Of a DNA stretch of 64,000 nucleotides, positions 22,661-34,482 are shown piece by piece (position 1 is the stretch's first letter; each line of letters starts with the position of its first letter). The position numbers and the translations under genes are program-made. A model generated the notes under the pieces. That model was given only the letters and a program-made list of their open reading frames with translations, was not told where the DNA came from and ran no database searches. Source of the DNA: Berghia stephanieae (Eukaryota; Mollusca; Gastropoda; Nudibranchia; Aeolidiidae); assembly GCA_034508935.3 (NCBI GenBank), contig CM067443.1, forward strand, positions 1,458,717-1,522,716. Reading direction: 5' to 3'.

Positions 22661-23236
22661 GAAAGTTACATTTTTAAATATTTTTTTGTGTCATTTATTT
22701 TATGACTTAAATTGCAAAATACAGGTCTAGTTAGCCCCATATAACAATAACCTTGGTGTTTTGGAACTTCAAAATTTTCTCTAGTGAATATGGAGCCAAT
22801 AGATTTCTTAGGAGTGATAATTCATTTTCTATCTGGATGTGACTCAACAGGCTTTGAAACTCACCTTTTCATCTATATCTCTTTTTTATTATTATAATAT
22901 AAATATTTGGGGGGAGCGAAGAAATAAAGTTTCCTTTTTTCACTGAAGACATTGATTTTATTTCAAATTAATTAAGCTGGAAATACATTTTTATTTTAAG
23001 CATAAATTTCACCCTGACTCAGCACAATCATGTGACAACTGGGCTACAAATGGACAATAATTGGCATTAATTGAAGGAAATCTATAATTGAAGTATTGAA
23101 GCAAGAGCTCCATGGTTATGAATTATGTAATCAATATAAATTAATATAAATTCAAAACTATATAAATATTATAGTTATATAACTTCATATGTATCGGCAC
23201 ATAATTATCATGTATCAATCATTACTATTGTTATTA

Positions 23237-23272
<36 letters not shown>

Positions 23273-23438
23273 CACATCATCCTAATTTTAATCTTGATAA
23301 TGTGTTTGTATTATTTTTATGACTATATAATCAAATTGTATAACAATGGAAAAAAAAAGAAAAGTTGAAATGACAGTAACTCTTCTTTGGTGTTGATTTT
23401 TTTTTCTCTCTTTTTTTTTTGGGGGGGGGGGGGGGGGA
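22661..23438. other. No gene recognised
   Basis: AT-rich, with an (ATT)n tract at 23229-23272 and a G-run at about 23419-23437 that introduces a family A fragment. Confidence 0.55.
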
Positions 23439-23439
23439 G

Positions 23440-23612
23440 GTGGAGTCTTTTGGCCTCCCATGGTGGGCGTGGTCACGCTTGCTGTACTTTTTTATCTCTC
23501 ACCTCCCTATTATCCGTTTTATTTTTCCAAGTTGCTTTGCCTTGGAATGAGATTACATGGTTTTGTCCTGACCCTAGCCGGAGTCCTTGGCTGAGATGGA
23601 AACAAACAAATA
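23440..23612 (+). mobile_element. Family A 5' fragment
   Basis: Shows GGCCTCCCATGGTGGGC, CTTGGAATGAGATTACATGG, TTTTGTCCTGACCCTAGCC and GAGATGGAAACA, then ends. Confidence 0.8.
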
Positions 23613-23903
23613 TACAGGTTGTTCATCATCTCTTTCCCTGTTTAATAATATGTTTAACATAAAAGCGCTCCAGCCAATATACTTTGAACATGGACCTATG
23701 GATACACAAATGCTTTACATTTTGTTTACCTTTATTTTTTACTCAATGTGCCTCTGTATGGTTGCCATGGCAACCTACACGCAAATTCTACTTATTTTCG
23801 AGTTTTTTCCTTGTGTTTTGTGTCTTTTGTGGCGTGATGGATTCAATAACAGATCTTTCTTCATGGTAAGCGTGCCAAAATCTGGTCATCATCATCATGG
23901 GGA

Positions 23904-24297
23904 TCTGGGTGGGGTTCCTGACCTCCCATAGTGGCAGGGAGGTACTTACTGTGTCTTCTATTACCCTCCATCTGTTTTCCAACATGCTTTCTGTCTTTGT
24001 CTTGGAATGAGATTACTTGGTTTTGTCCTGGTCCTGGCTGAGAGGGAAACAGTTAAATGTATAGTTTTGGGAGATGATATTTTTTTTCCTTGTAAATCAT
24101 CTCTCTGTTATGCACTGTATTATGTTTTCTTTATATTATATATGATTTGTAAAACACTTTAGTGTATTCCTCTTAGTGGGGACCTGTGCTTGTGTCTGGA
24201 TGAGACTTTTAGTGATCTCAAACTTTAGTACTTTGATATTGTGCTCTTGGAATCTACACCTGTTTCTTATTTGAACCAATTCATTCCCCTTTGGGAA
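23904..24297 (+). mobile_element. Family A retroposon, 3' truncated
   Basis: Starts CTGGGTGGGGTTCCTGACC and is well conserved to TTTGAACCAATTC, then stops where LINE-derived sequence begins. The 3' hairpin and tail are missing. Confidence 0.88.
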
Positions 24298-24299
24298 CA

Positions 24300-24960
24300 T
24301 GGGGACATGTAGCAAGCGTCTACGTCTCGTCCCTGGAATCCCTCGCTTTAAACTGACTGCTACTCTTCCATGGTCAGGATGGTTAAAGGATAGCCCCTCG
24401 GCCCTCACTATCGACAACTTTAAGATCATTAGCTTCAATGAGATCCTGTCGTGCCAAAAAGATTGACCCTCAGCTACATAACACACCGCCAGATCATTGC
24501 TAGTAACTTGAAACCGACTGCAGTTCCAGTCCTCCATTGGCTGGCTGGCATTGCACCTCCCACATTCGAAGAGGCACTACTTCCAAAGCCCAGAAATATA
24601 AACAGGCACCCCATCCATGACCACAGCCCAATGACAAGTCGAAAAAGAGCTTCATGACGGAAGAAAGCATCAACCCTGATCATGCAACAATATACAGACT
24701 TTCCACATGGAGGGAGTGGGACAATCATACAAACGAAGCCGTTGGAAGATCCAAGAGAAGAACTGCCTTACGGAACTGAGCTCTACTTGGGGGAACAGCT
24801 GGAAGCATGAAATAGTGGGGGCTGGCTGAGACTAGCTTATGTACGTGTGGATGCACGGAGCAAACGATGGAGCACATCCTTAGAGAATGCTAGGACGGGC
24901 CCTGCTGCACTGACCATGACCTAAGAGTCTACTCCCAAGATGCTGTGGAGTGGGTTCATC
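24300..24960 (+). mobile_element. Decayed LINE, 3' part (sense)
   Basis: Translated fragments keep the C-terminal region of an endonuclease-type LINE ORF2: LHWLAGIAPPTFEEALLPK, NRHPIHDHSPMTSR, then CTCGCTEQTMEHILREC, a Cys/His motif usual after the reverse transcriptase. Several stops and frame changes interrupt it. It ends in a (ATC/GAT)n tract at about 24957-24990 where an antisense LINE also ends. Confidence 0.8.
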
Positions 24961-26370
24961 ATCGTGATGATGATCATCATCATGGCTTATCCCTCCTGGA
25001 CATGGCCTCCGCAACTGCCAACCAAAACAAGCTTCTGCCCTGCACCATCCTTCCACATTCAGTCATTGGATTATTCATCCATTCGCTGATGTCTTGTGAC
25101 CATCTTCTTCATGGTCTCCCTCTCCTTCTTTTACCCTCCACAATACCCTCGAGAAAAGTTTTTTTGTCAAGGATGGCATGTCTCTTGTCCAATTAAAGCC
25201 AAGTTTTAGTTTCTGTATCATCTAGATGAGATATGGCTCCCAAATGCCCAGGGACTTTCACATTTTGGTTAGGTTGATGTCCAGGGAATACCATGCATTG
25301 ATTTTATTCTCATCGTTTTTAGTGATTGTCCATGATTCACATCCATATCATGCTGTTGGAAATATGCATATTCTTAATATTTTCATTTTCAGTTGGATGC
25401 CTTCACTTTTCCATAATGTCATCATTTTTGTCAATTTTGTTTGGGCAAGTGCTATCCTCCTTTGGATATCAGTATCAGTGGTCGATTTTCCATTTACCTT
25501 TCTATTCATGCCCCAAGATATACAACATTGTAGACATTCTCCAATTTTTCTCCATTGACCACAATTTGAGCTTTTGGACTTTTTATCAATGCCCATTATT
25601 TTGGTATTTTTAGCATTTAGGAGCAGGTCTTTGTTCTCACTATGTTGTTTTACGGATTGCACTAGCCTGTCTAATCCAGAGGGCGTTGTTGACAGGAGTG
25701 AAGTGTTATCAGCATACCTCAGCATTGGCTTGCCATTTACATTTTATGCACTGTAGTTTTGTTCAGTCTCATCAGCAATGACCCCTCTCATGATAGACCA
25801 AAGTGTAGAGGCTGAAAAGAGAAGGAAACGAGATGCAGCCTCACTCCCCTTTGGACTGGAAACCATGTGGATAGTCCATGTTCAAGACAAACAGCAAACT
25901 GATTGAGGTATAAATTCGAGATCAGGTTTACAATTTTGTAATGGCAGTTCATTTTTATAAAGTATCAATCATTGTTTAATGATTCACAAAATCGAAAGCT
26001 TTAGTGTAGTCAATGAAGCAGATGTGTAGGTGAATGAATGTTGAAAATTTGGACTCGCGTGCCTCTATTGGGTCGAAAGATTGCCTGAGATGGACTAATT
26101 TCGAGTCGTATCATGATTATTTTGAATAAAATGTTACTCGCATCGCTGATGAGTGCAATTGTGTGATAATTTGTACGTTCTTGTAGGTCTTCTTTTTTTC
26201 GGTATTGGGACAAAAACTTTCTTCGTCCATTCTGGAGGTCACCTCTCTTTTTGCCAACATCTGGTGTGGGAGCTAAATAAACGATGTATCTGATGTAGGA
26301 AAAAGCCATAGGGAGAAATGTCCGGTGACCCCGGCAGCCAGGCAATCGAGTCCATTTCTCCCAATCCATC
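24955..26370 (-). mobile_element. Decayed LINE reverse transcriptase (RTE-like), antisense
   Basis: On the minus strand, from 26.3 kb down: FLSQYRKKEDLQERTNYHT, ALISDASNILFKII, SQAIFRPNRGTRVQIFNIHS (RT finger/palm blocks), DYTKAFDFVNH, then MLRYADNTSLLSTTPSGLDR (catalytic YADD degraded to YADN), NAKNTKIMGI, KLTKMMTLWKSEG, and a C-terminal region. These blocks fit the RTE-like LINEs common in invertebrates. Many stops and frame changes; not active. Its 3' end meets the 3' end of the sense LINE. Confidence 0.82.
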
Positions 26371-26639
26371 TATCTAAAAACGTGCCGTTTAGAAATTTAC
26401 GAACGGCCTGTCTCCAAGGTGGAGGAACGCTGTCTGACTGAAAAAAATCTATGGCTGATATTCATGAAAGTGGGATGCAGCATAGAACTCTCGATTTAAA
26501 TCGATATTTACAGTGATCGTTTGCACAGTAAAGAAAGATAGGTCTATAACTCTTTTGTAGACTTGCCAATACCAAACATTCACTTTGTGTCTCAGCAAAT
26601 TTAGAATACCCGTTTCTTTGTGTACTTATTATTATTATT

Positions 26640-26740
26640 ATTAAATTTGGTTGTTTCCCTGTCAGCAAAGGACTCCCGACTAGGGAAAGGACAAAACCAA
26701 GTAATCTCACTCCAAGACAGAGCGAAAGCAAGTTGTTTGT
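26640..26740 (-). mobile_element. Family A fragment
   Basis: In reverse reading it covers CTTGGAGTGAGATTACTTGG, TTTTGTCC and GACAGGGAAACAACCAAA only. It is separated from the next copy by a T/G-rich run. Confidence 0.8.
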
Positions 26741-26792
26741 GGTTTTGTTTTTTGTTTTTTGTTTGTTTTTTTTGTTTTTGGGGGGGGGGGGG

Positions 26793-27283
26793 TTAAGGGT
26801 ATTACGGCGCTTGCAACACATTAAGGTCATACCAGCGCCAGTAAAAAGGAAGAAACTGGGATAGTAAAAAGTCCAAGAATTACAATTAAAACACCCAAGA
26901 AAAGGTAAGACAAAGGGGAATTTGTGCAAATAGGAAACATGCAGATTCCAACATCACTCTATCAAAGTACTTAGTTTGAGATCACATAAGTCTCCTCCAG
27001 ACACAAGGAAAGGTCCCAACTAAGAGGGATACACTCACAAGTTTACATATCATATATAATATGTAAACAAAACAGTACAGTGCATAACAGAGTGGTTTAC
27101 AAGAAAAAAAATCTCCCAAAACTCTAACTATACATTTGTTTCCCTCCCAGCTAGGGCCTGGACAAAACAAGTAATCTCATTCAAAGACAAAGACAGAAAG
27201 CATGTTGGAAAACAGATATAGGGGGATAGAAGACACAGTAAGTGCCTTCCTGCCCACTGTGGGAGGTAAGGAACCCCACCCAG
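26793..27283 (-). mobile_element. Family A retroposon, unit 3 of a head-to-tail trimer
   Basis: In reverse reading it begins CTGGGTGGGGTTCC at 27283 and ends with GGCGCT...AGCGCC and GTAATACCC. It is fused at its 5' end to the truncated 3' end of the neighbouring unit. Confidence 0.88.
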
Positions 27284-27927
27284 CTATCAGTGTACATAGT
27301 TTAAGATCAACTAAATGTATCATCCTGACACAAGCACAGGTCCCCACTCAAATTCTTATAAATCATCTGTTATATATGAGAAGCAAGAAATAATTTTTGT
27401 TTGTTTGTTGCTTTAGGTCTCTTCCAACACAATTGAGGTTATATGAGAGACCGCTGAAACAAAAAACAAGCAATCTAACAAAAATAGTACAAATGTAAAT
27501 CAAAATCATAACCTAAAGATATCATAAGCTAAATTATAAATAACCAAGAACAAACAGACAGAAGATTTACAGAAAAAAAAATATCCCCTGTCAAAAATAC
27601 AATCACAAACCAAAGAAGCAGGATAGGCTAGTAAAGAGAAGAAGAAACGACATCACTATCGGATCGTACACCCATGCGAACATCATAGGTATATGATTCA
27701 AGGGTGATGCTCCCATCCAAACACCCGCCAAGAAATAATCCGATGCATAACAGACAGATGATTTATAAGACAAAAAAATATCTCCCAAAACTAACTGTTC
27801 CCCTCCCAGCCAAGTAATCTCATTCCAAGACAAAGACCGAAAGCATGTTGGGGAGGGGGAGGATGGGAATAAAAGACACAGTAAGTGCCTCCCTGCCCAC
27901 CATGAGATCAGAAACCCCACCCAGTGT
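27284..27927 (-). mobile_element. Family A retroposon, unit 2, split by a family B insertion
   Basis: In reverse reading it begins ACTGGGTGGGGTTTC near 27925 and is truncated at ACTGATAG (27284). The copy is interrupted at 27395-27728 by a family B retroposon with its own target-site duplication, so B moved after A. Confidence 0.88.
27395..27728 (-). mobile_element. Young family B retroposon nested in family A
   Basis: 334 bp, reverse orientation, flanked by the direct repeat CAAGAAATAAT at 27384-27394 and 27729-27739. It starts GCGGGTGTTTGGATGGG in its own sense and ends with GGTCTCT...AGAGACC, TAAAGCAACAAAC and an A-rich tail. Nearly identical to the copies at 3782 and 40270. Confidence 0.93.
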
Positions 27928-28350
27928 TTAGGGGTTTACAGCGCTTGCAACACCATAGGGTCAGTTAAGCGCCAGTAAATAAGAAGATGATAAGAGAAAA
28001 GTTGTAGATCTGAAGTTAAAAGTATCAAAGAAAAAGTAATACTAAGTGCTCAGTTTGAGATTGTTTGAAAATCTCATCCAGATACAAGCACAGTACACTC
28101 ATGTTAAAAAACAAAACAAAAACCTTTTATAAGTACAAAACAGAGAGATTATTTACCAGTAGTATTACCAGACCAGGGAAACATGTCACCTCCCAAAAGC
28201 GAATACAATTGACTAATTCCCATTCAGTCAAGGACCTAGAAAGGACAAAACAAAAAGTAATCTCATTCCAAGACAAAGACGGAAAGCAACCTTGATAGCA
28301 GATATAGAGGGGGGGGGGGGGGGGTAGAAGACGCACAGTGACCACCAGCC
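27928..28350 (-). mobile_element. Family A retroposon, unit 1 of the trimer
   Basis: In reverse reading it ends with GGCGCT...AGCGCT, GTAAACCCC, joined to the start of unit 2. Its 5' part carries a G-run at 28308-28324 and is diverged. Confidence 0.82.
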
Positions 28351-28605
28351 CACCATTTTTTACCTATTGACCTGCAAGTCAAACGACAATGGCAAAAAAG
28401 CTTATCATCCAAGAATTTATATTTATTTCAAATGAAAAAAAAACAAAAACAATATAATAATGACCATGAAATCAATAAGTGGTTTTGGCTTGATGAACCC
28501 AAAAAAAAATGATACAACGGCATCGACTGTCAACAGTCCAAATTAAAATTACAAAAACATTTTATATATAAATATATTATATACAGTCTAAAAATCTATC
28601 AGAAT

Positions 28606-28609
<4 letters not shown>

Positions 28610-28667
<58 letters not shown>

Positions 28668-28675
28668 TATATAAT
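28610..28675. repeat. (TA)n microsatellite
   Basis: About 30 TA copies with two small interruptions. Confidence 0.96.
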
Positions 28676-29887
28676 AATTTTCACATTCATTTCCAAGACT
28701 AAACTATATATTTATAATATATCTCATATATACAAAATACAACTTGCATCAAAATCCATGACAAATATAGCAAGAAATACTTTGAAATCACGGGCAATTG
28801 TGAAGAGCTACCCGCGTGCACATTCAACTTTGTTCCGTCATGTGAAAACAAAACAATCCATGCAGTTCTTTTCTTTCTTTTTTTGTAAGTTGGAACTTTG
28901 TTCTAATTATGAGTGCAATTGCTGTGATATGAAGTATGTATTCGACTATAACTAAGCCATATTGTCTAAAATCACGTTCTTTTCACTTGGCAGCATAGAG
29001 CTCATTTGTTAAAATCATTAATATATCGCATAATCTATCAAAGCTATGTAAAATGTTTCTCCTCATCTTGAGGCATGATATTCATGGACCTTCTTGTCAA
29101 AATTCAAAAGGACAGAGAAACAAAAACAGAACATCATAATCAGGTACAGCCACTTCATTTACGTATGTGGGTGACTTTCAAAATGTATTAAATCCCATTT
29201 TCATCATTTAACGAAAACCGCAATTTTATTGTATTTTTTTTTTTTTTTTTTTTTGTCATTTATTTATTGACTTAAAAGAGGGCAATATGTGTGTCTCATA
29301 AAACAATACCCTGAAAGTTTTGAAACTCAAAATTTTCTCTGGTGATTCAATGGAGTCCCAAAAGATAGCTTGAGATTGTTAACTCATTTTCTATCAGGAT
29401 ATGACTTAGGACGTTTTGAAAGTCAGTCATTCATATATCCATTGCTAAATGTGAAAGAAGGACGTAAAAAAGATTATTCGCTTCAGCAAAGTGAAGGAGA
29501 AAAAAAATGAATATAATAAATAAAAAGCATTTTAACACTGAGAAAGAAAAATTAATAATCTAAATTTGATGGATACAAACGAATCAATTCACCCTGTTCA
29601 AATAAGGATTTATCAAAATTGATGATATAAAACTAGTATTAACTAGCAATGAGGTAGAAAGGCTGATATTAAAGAAAACTAAACCAGATACAGAAAAATA
29701 TCTAGATGTTGAGGAATGATGAATTCTGGCAGCAATTTACCAGTATTTGCCTAACCTGAAACTGCCCAAAGTCTCACACAGACCTCAGCATAGGATCCCC
29801 ACCGGGAAGGAAAGATGCAGTCAGATTAATTCCATACTTCTCAAATACAACTTTCCCTGAAAGTTTGTTAATTTGACATCCTCTCTT

Positions 29888-29889
<2 letters not shown>

Positions 29890-29960
<71 letters not shown>
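29890..29960. repeat. (CA)n(GA)n microsatellite
   Basis: Short CA run followed by about 30 GA copies. Confidence 0.97.
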
Positions 29961-29962
<2 letters not shown>

Positions 29963-31314
29963 CCCTACCAGAGCCTTAGCAAAACTAAGTCATCTCGCAT
30001 CATGACAAAAATTGCCACCCACCGACAAAGTAAGGGATTAAATATATCATGGAGCTATAGGTAACCCTGCCAGTCTCCAACAACTTCCCACTCAGCAGAC
30101 AAGCCCTGCAAACAATCACACGCCTGCTGATCCCAAAAACGCATGCACAAACACACATTTATCAAACCTATGATCTGTTTGTGTCAACAAATTGTATATC
30201 AAATGAGTAGTAGTAGTAGTAACAACAATATACACAACCAAAACCACAATATCATGGTATTGTGTTCCCACCACTGGATGGATAAAATATGATAATACTT
30301 GACAGTCAGATTTTAGTATGTACAATTCTGTTTCTGATTCAATCACTCCAATTTTAAGAGTAAATTTGTATAATATTGTTGTAAAGTGACCAAAAATATT
30401 TCTTTAAAAAAAAAATAATAAATTCACTGGCATCCACTGACAATATATCATTTTTGCCAGAAAACTGTTACTTCATGTAACAATCAATAAAAATTGAAAA
30501 AGAAACCCCATAAAACTTGAGCATTTCTATGAAAATATACATTAAATTAAATCAGGCCAGTAAATTCTCAGGTAACTGCCTGATACAATGATATAAGACA
30601 ATCCATTATTCTCTACCACAACATATTAGACAAAATCTATTTTAAGAAATACGATCCCTTATGAAAAAAAAAAAAATCATAGTCCTAAATTAAGGAATGA
30701 CATTAAATGTATAACCGTGGATGGTTTTACCACAGCGTGACGTAACTATCGTCATGCAGCGAAGCCATCTCTCTCTTGCTTATTTCATTCACAGGATGCC
30801 CAGTGATGAGTAGCCATCATGGGGAATTCACCATTTCACGCTCATCATCTATGGCCTAACTCTGATCTCATTTCATTCACTGCGTGTTGGGATCCTGACT
30901 CCGCCTATCCCACGTGACATGATTTGCTAGATTTATTTGTAACGAGTTCCGACTAGTTTTGACATCACTATTTCTTTGTGATTCACCTGAATATTGATGG
31001 CAACAGGTTTCGGAAAATTTTATCTGTAAAAGTGAATAATTAATTTGGAACCGAACAAATGTCTTGTTTTGTGTTGCCGGCTTCCCTCTAGATTCTAACC
31101 TTACTTCGTTTGTAAGAAAAAAGCTCACTGAGCCGCTTTCTCCTGAAGACAAGAAGAAATAGAAGAACAAAATGAAACGATTCTGAAACATTTGTAGATC
31201 GTGGAAGAGACCTTCTCTAGATAGAAGACAAAGTCAGAAATAAATTATCAGTCTGTTGAGGGAACCGATGGTCAAAAGAAAATTTCAGACAATTTTGTGA
31301 AAAAACTATTTACA

Positions 31315-31585
31315 GGCCTGATTCAATGTGTTTAACGTGCTTTACAATGGGTCCCAAGCAAATAGCAAAACTTAGCATGAGACATCACACCTGTGAGATT
31401 CTAAGGACTATTTATATTTTTTGACAAATGCTGTTACTGCCCCCAAATACGCATTTTACACCGGAGTACGGTGAGAGAATGTCTCCAAGGACTCGAACTT
31501 TGCGCTGACCGGAGTAGGACTCAACCAAGGAACTTGCAGGTCCAAAGATGAGTTTCAAACCACAAGACCAGAAAGCCACAACTTG
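31315..31585 (-). mobile_element. tRNA-derived SINE, family D (diverged)
   Basis: In reverse reading it has a degraded tRNA-like head near 31500-31585, then CGAGTCCTTGGAGACATTC, the GTACTCCGGTGTAAAATG block, and the tail TTGTAAAGCACG. Same block order as the 42.4-kb copy. Confidence 0.72.
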
Positions 31586-32607
31586 TCAAAGTGGTAAAGG
31601 CAAAACTTCAAACTTTCAAGAAGTCTCAGACTTTAAGATATTTTTGACAAGATGAGGCCATTTTCATTGATCCATATTAAGTAAAAGTTTTCTGGCAAAA
31701 AAAACAACAAACAAAAAACAAATGTTATGTCAAAGGCAAGTACATTTCTTATCCTCAACAAGTTTAATTAAATGACTCACCACTACCAGTCGAAGCTTAG
31801 GCCCTCCAGTTTGTGAGTATTGCTACTGGTTTTGAGATAGTTTGACAAGAAGTAGAAGATGGCCATTTTTCTGGCAATAACGTTATATACTTATTCTTTT
31901 CAGACTATAGCTGTATACTGATTAAATATTTTTAAGTTGCAGGTCTGTGAAAATCAAATAAATTTGTTCTTTAGCCCATTCATGAGAACATGAGAGAGTT
32001 GAAAAAGTGTACACACCATAAGAATCAATGCACACAGCACATCTGATTGGTGTGTGTCATCCAAGATACATTCATTATGCACTTTTTGATATCATATAAG
32101 CAGTGTTCAAGAACTGGAGAGCTGAGGATTCGGCCAGGAGGCGACAAATGAAGACAAATATGATTTTAAAATTACAATGAGGTGAATGGAAAAATACAAC
32201 CAGAATAAAACACTCTTTGAGTTTGAGCAAATGGTATAACTAAAAAAACAAAACAATAAAAAACCAAGTAAAAAAAAAAAAAAAAAAAAAAAAAGAGGCA
32301 ATGATTCACAAATAATAGCACCACATCTGCCACCAGTAGATCATAATAAATGCCCCCAATTATTTCACTCAGAAGTGCACATATTTACATCTGACATCCG
32401 AACGCATTAATGAGTCTGGTCTAACACTGTTGTAATGGACAATGTTTTGTGTTGGTTTGAGAGTATTTTCATGACAATTACGACGACATAACTGTTAGGG
32501 TTGTCAGAGTAGTAATTGAGTCCAGGTATACTACCACAAAGATGCATAATGGAAGTAATATCAATATTGCATTCATATAAACAATTTCTCTGTCCAACAA
32601 ATGTTTG
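31586..32607. other. No gene recognised
   Basis: AT-rich with an A-run at 32270-32294. No exon, splice-bounded frame or clear repeat. Confidence 0.5.
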
Positions 32608-33115
32608 TTTTTAAGGGTTTTACATCGCTTGCTACACATTTGTCATTTCAAGGCCAATAAAAATGAAGAAAATGAGATGGTTATAAAATAAATCTAGACT
32701 TAAATCTAAAGCACCAAAGAAAAAGTAAGACAAAGAGGACTGGTTCATAAATGAAACAGAAGATATGAAAAGTCCATCAATGTGCCTATTTTGACATTAC
32801 CTAAACGGAGTATCAAACCAAGCATATGCAAAGAATTCATGCAATATGACGGATACAGAACATCCAATATATTAAAAACTAATAACTATAAAGTGCGTAA
32901 CGAAGAGATAAGGAAAAAACATTATCTCTAAAAATAATTGGAACTATTCTTTTGACTGCTTCCCATCAGCTGAGAATCTGTGTAAGGACCAGGAATAAAA
33001 ACAAGAAATCTCAAACCCGAACAGAGATCGAGAGCAACAAGGAAAGAGAAAAGAGATAGGGTGATAGAAGACACAGCAAAAGTGGCCTCATGACCCCCGG
33101 ACTGTCCAACGAACA
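32608..33115 (-). mobile_element. Family A retroposon, diverged
   Basis: In reverse reading it covers most of the A body (CTGCTTCCC region near 32955, TCTTACTTTTTCTTTGGTGC, GTAAAACCC at 32615-32625) with many substitutions. The 3' hairpin stem no longer pairs fully. Confidence 0.75.
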
Positions 33116-33934
33116 TCTCAAAACCAATGTAATAGATGTGGCCAAAACAGCATTTGGAGTGATATTGATAATGAGAATAGAATTTGCAGTTAAAGAATAT
33201 GAAATTTGGAACTAGTTTGTTTGATGGAGGAAAACTTAATATGGTTTCAAAAGTGCATACACTCCCTAATTCACATTTTTAACATTCCAACTTTAATAGT
33301 CACTTTTTGGCATCTAATACATTCCCATACAATACCAGTTTGATGCAACGGGTCACACACATGTTACCAAACTTTCAAAAGGGAATTATGTCAGATTGAG
33401 CCTGATCTTAAAAATTCAACTGAAGTTTAACAAAAAAAAATTTAAATATATGCCAATGTCAGACTGCTTTCTAACCTTAAAAAAAAAAATCATGTTTCTA
33501 ATTCTGATATTTATTATTATTATTATTTAAACTCAATTTTGTTCAGCTATTTCCGACGTTTACTTACTTGCAAGTGTGGTAACTTAAAATTTTATGAGCT
33601 TATATGGGTATATTTTCAAACAAACTTAAAATAATGTCACTTACAACAATGTTTAATCAAGCCCATAATTGCGATCAGTTATCAGACAACAACCACAAAA
33701 ATAAGAAAACTTTCACGTTTTACCTCAATATATAATTTCTGTAGATTTAAGGATGGAAATTCGTTAAAAATTGGTACATGGACAAAACTTCTCAATTGGC
33801 TATGTTTAAGTTTTTCGTAACAGGTTAAAGAAATCTGAGCCTAATTAATTAGCCACTTTATTAATGGCCCAGAAAGATTAATGAGCAAATATAATAGAGA
33901 ATGTTTTACCCATCCAGCTTCCAAGTCTTATCCT

Positions 33935-34471
33935 GTTTGTTTGTTTTTGTTTTGAAGGGTTTTACGGCGCTTGCAACACATTTAGGTCATACCAGCGCCA
34001 GTAAAAAGCAAGAAAATTGGATAGTTAAGACTCTTGATGTACAATGAAAAGGACTTGAAGAAAAAGTAAGACAAAGGGGAATCGGTTCAAATAGGAAATA
34101 GATTTAAATTCCAAGAGCACACTATCAGTGTACTTAGTTTTTGAGATCACCTAAAAGTCTTAACCATACACCAGCACAGGTCCCCACTAAGAGGAATACA
34201 CTCAAATGTTTACAAATCATATGTTAGAAATAAAAATAATAACAGTACATAACAGAGAGATATGTACAAGCAAATAAAATATCATCTCCCAACTATAACT
34301 ACACATTTTGACTGTTTCCCTCCAGTCAAGGACTCTGGCCAGGGTCAGGACAAAACCAAGTAATCTCATTCCAAGACAAAGACAGAAATCAATTGGAAAG
34401 CAGACACAGGGTGATAGTAGACACATGAGGTACCTCCCTGCCCACAATGGGAGGTCAGGATCCCCGCCCAG
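33935..34471 (-). mobile_element. Family A retroposon, reference full-length copy with target-site duplication
   Basis: 537 bp. The direct repeat AGTCTTATCCT lies at 33924-33934 and 34472-34482. In its own sense it starts CTGGGCGGGGATCCTGACC and ends GGCGCT...AGCGCC, GTAAAACCC and an A/C-rich tail. This copy fixes both ends of family A and shows that it moves as an independent retroposon. No tRNA-like A/B boxes and no open frame of note. Confidence 0.92.
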
Positions 34472-34482
34472 AGTCTTATCCT

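Larger units (their letters stand above)
28351..31314. other. No gene recognised; microsatellites
   Basis: Holds (TA)n at 28610-28675, T-run 29237-29254 and (CA)n(GA)n at 29890-29960. About 30720-30910 is less AT-rich, with TGACGTAA and CACGTGAC motifs, but nothing ties it to a transcript. A 104-codon reverse frame at 30877-31191 has no recognisable domain. The segment 29240-29420 shares TCATTTATTTATTGACTTAA, AAATTTTCTCTGGTGA and TCATTTTCTATC blocks with 22.63-22.86 kb, so it is another dispersed repeat. Confidence 0.5.

Noticed and set aside
12365-34471. A large inverted duplication centred near 25 kb
   Set aside because: Although A copies switch strand there, the unique sequence, minisatellites and F repeats on the two sides do not mirror each other, so only the strand of the A copies is symmetrical.
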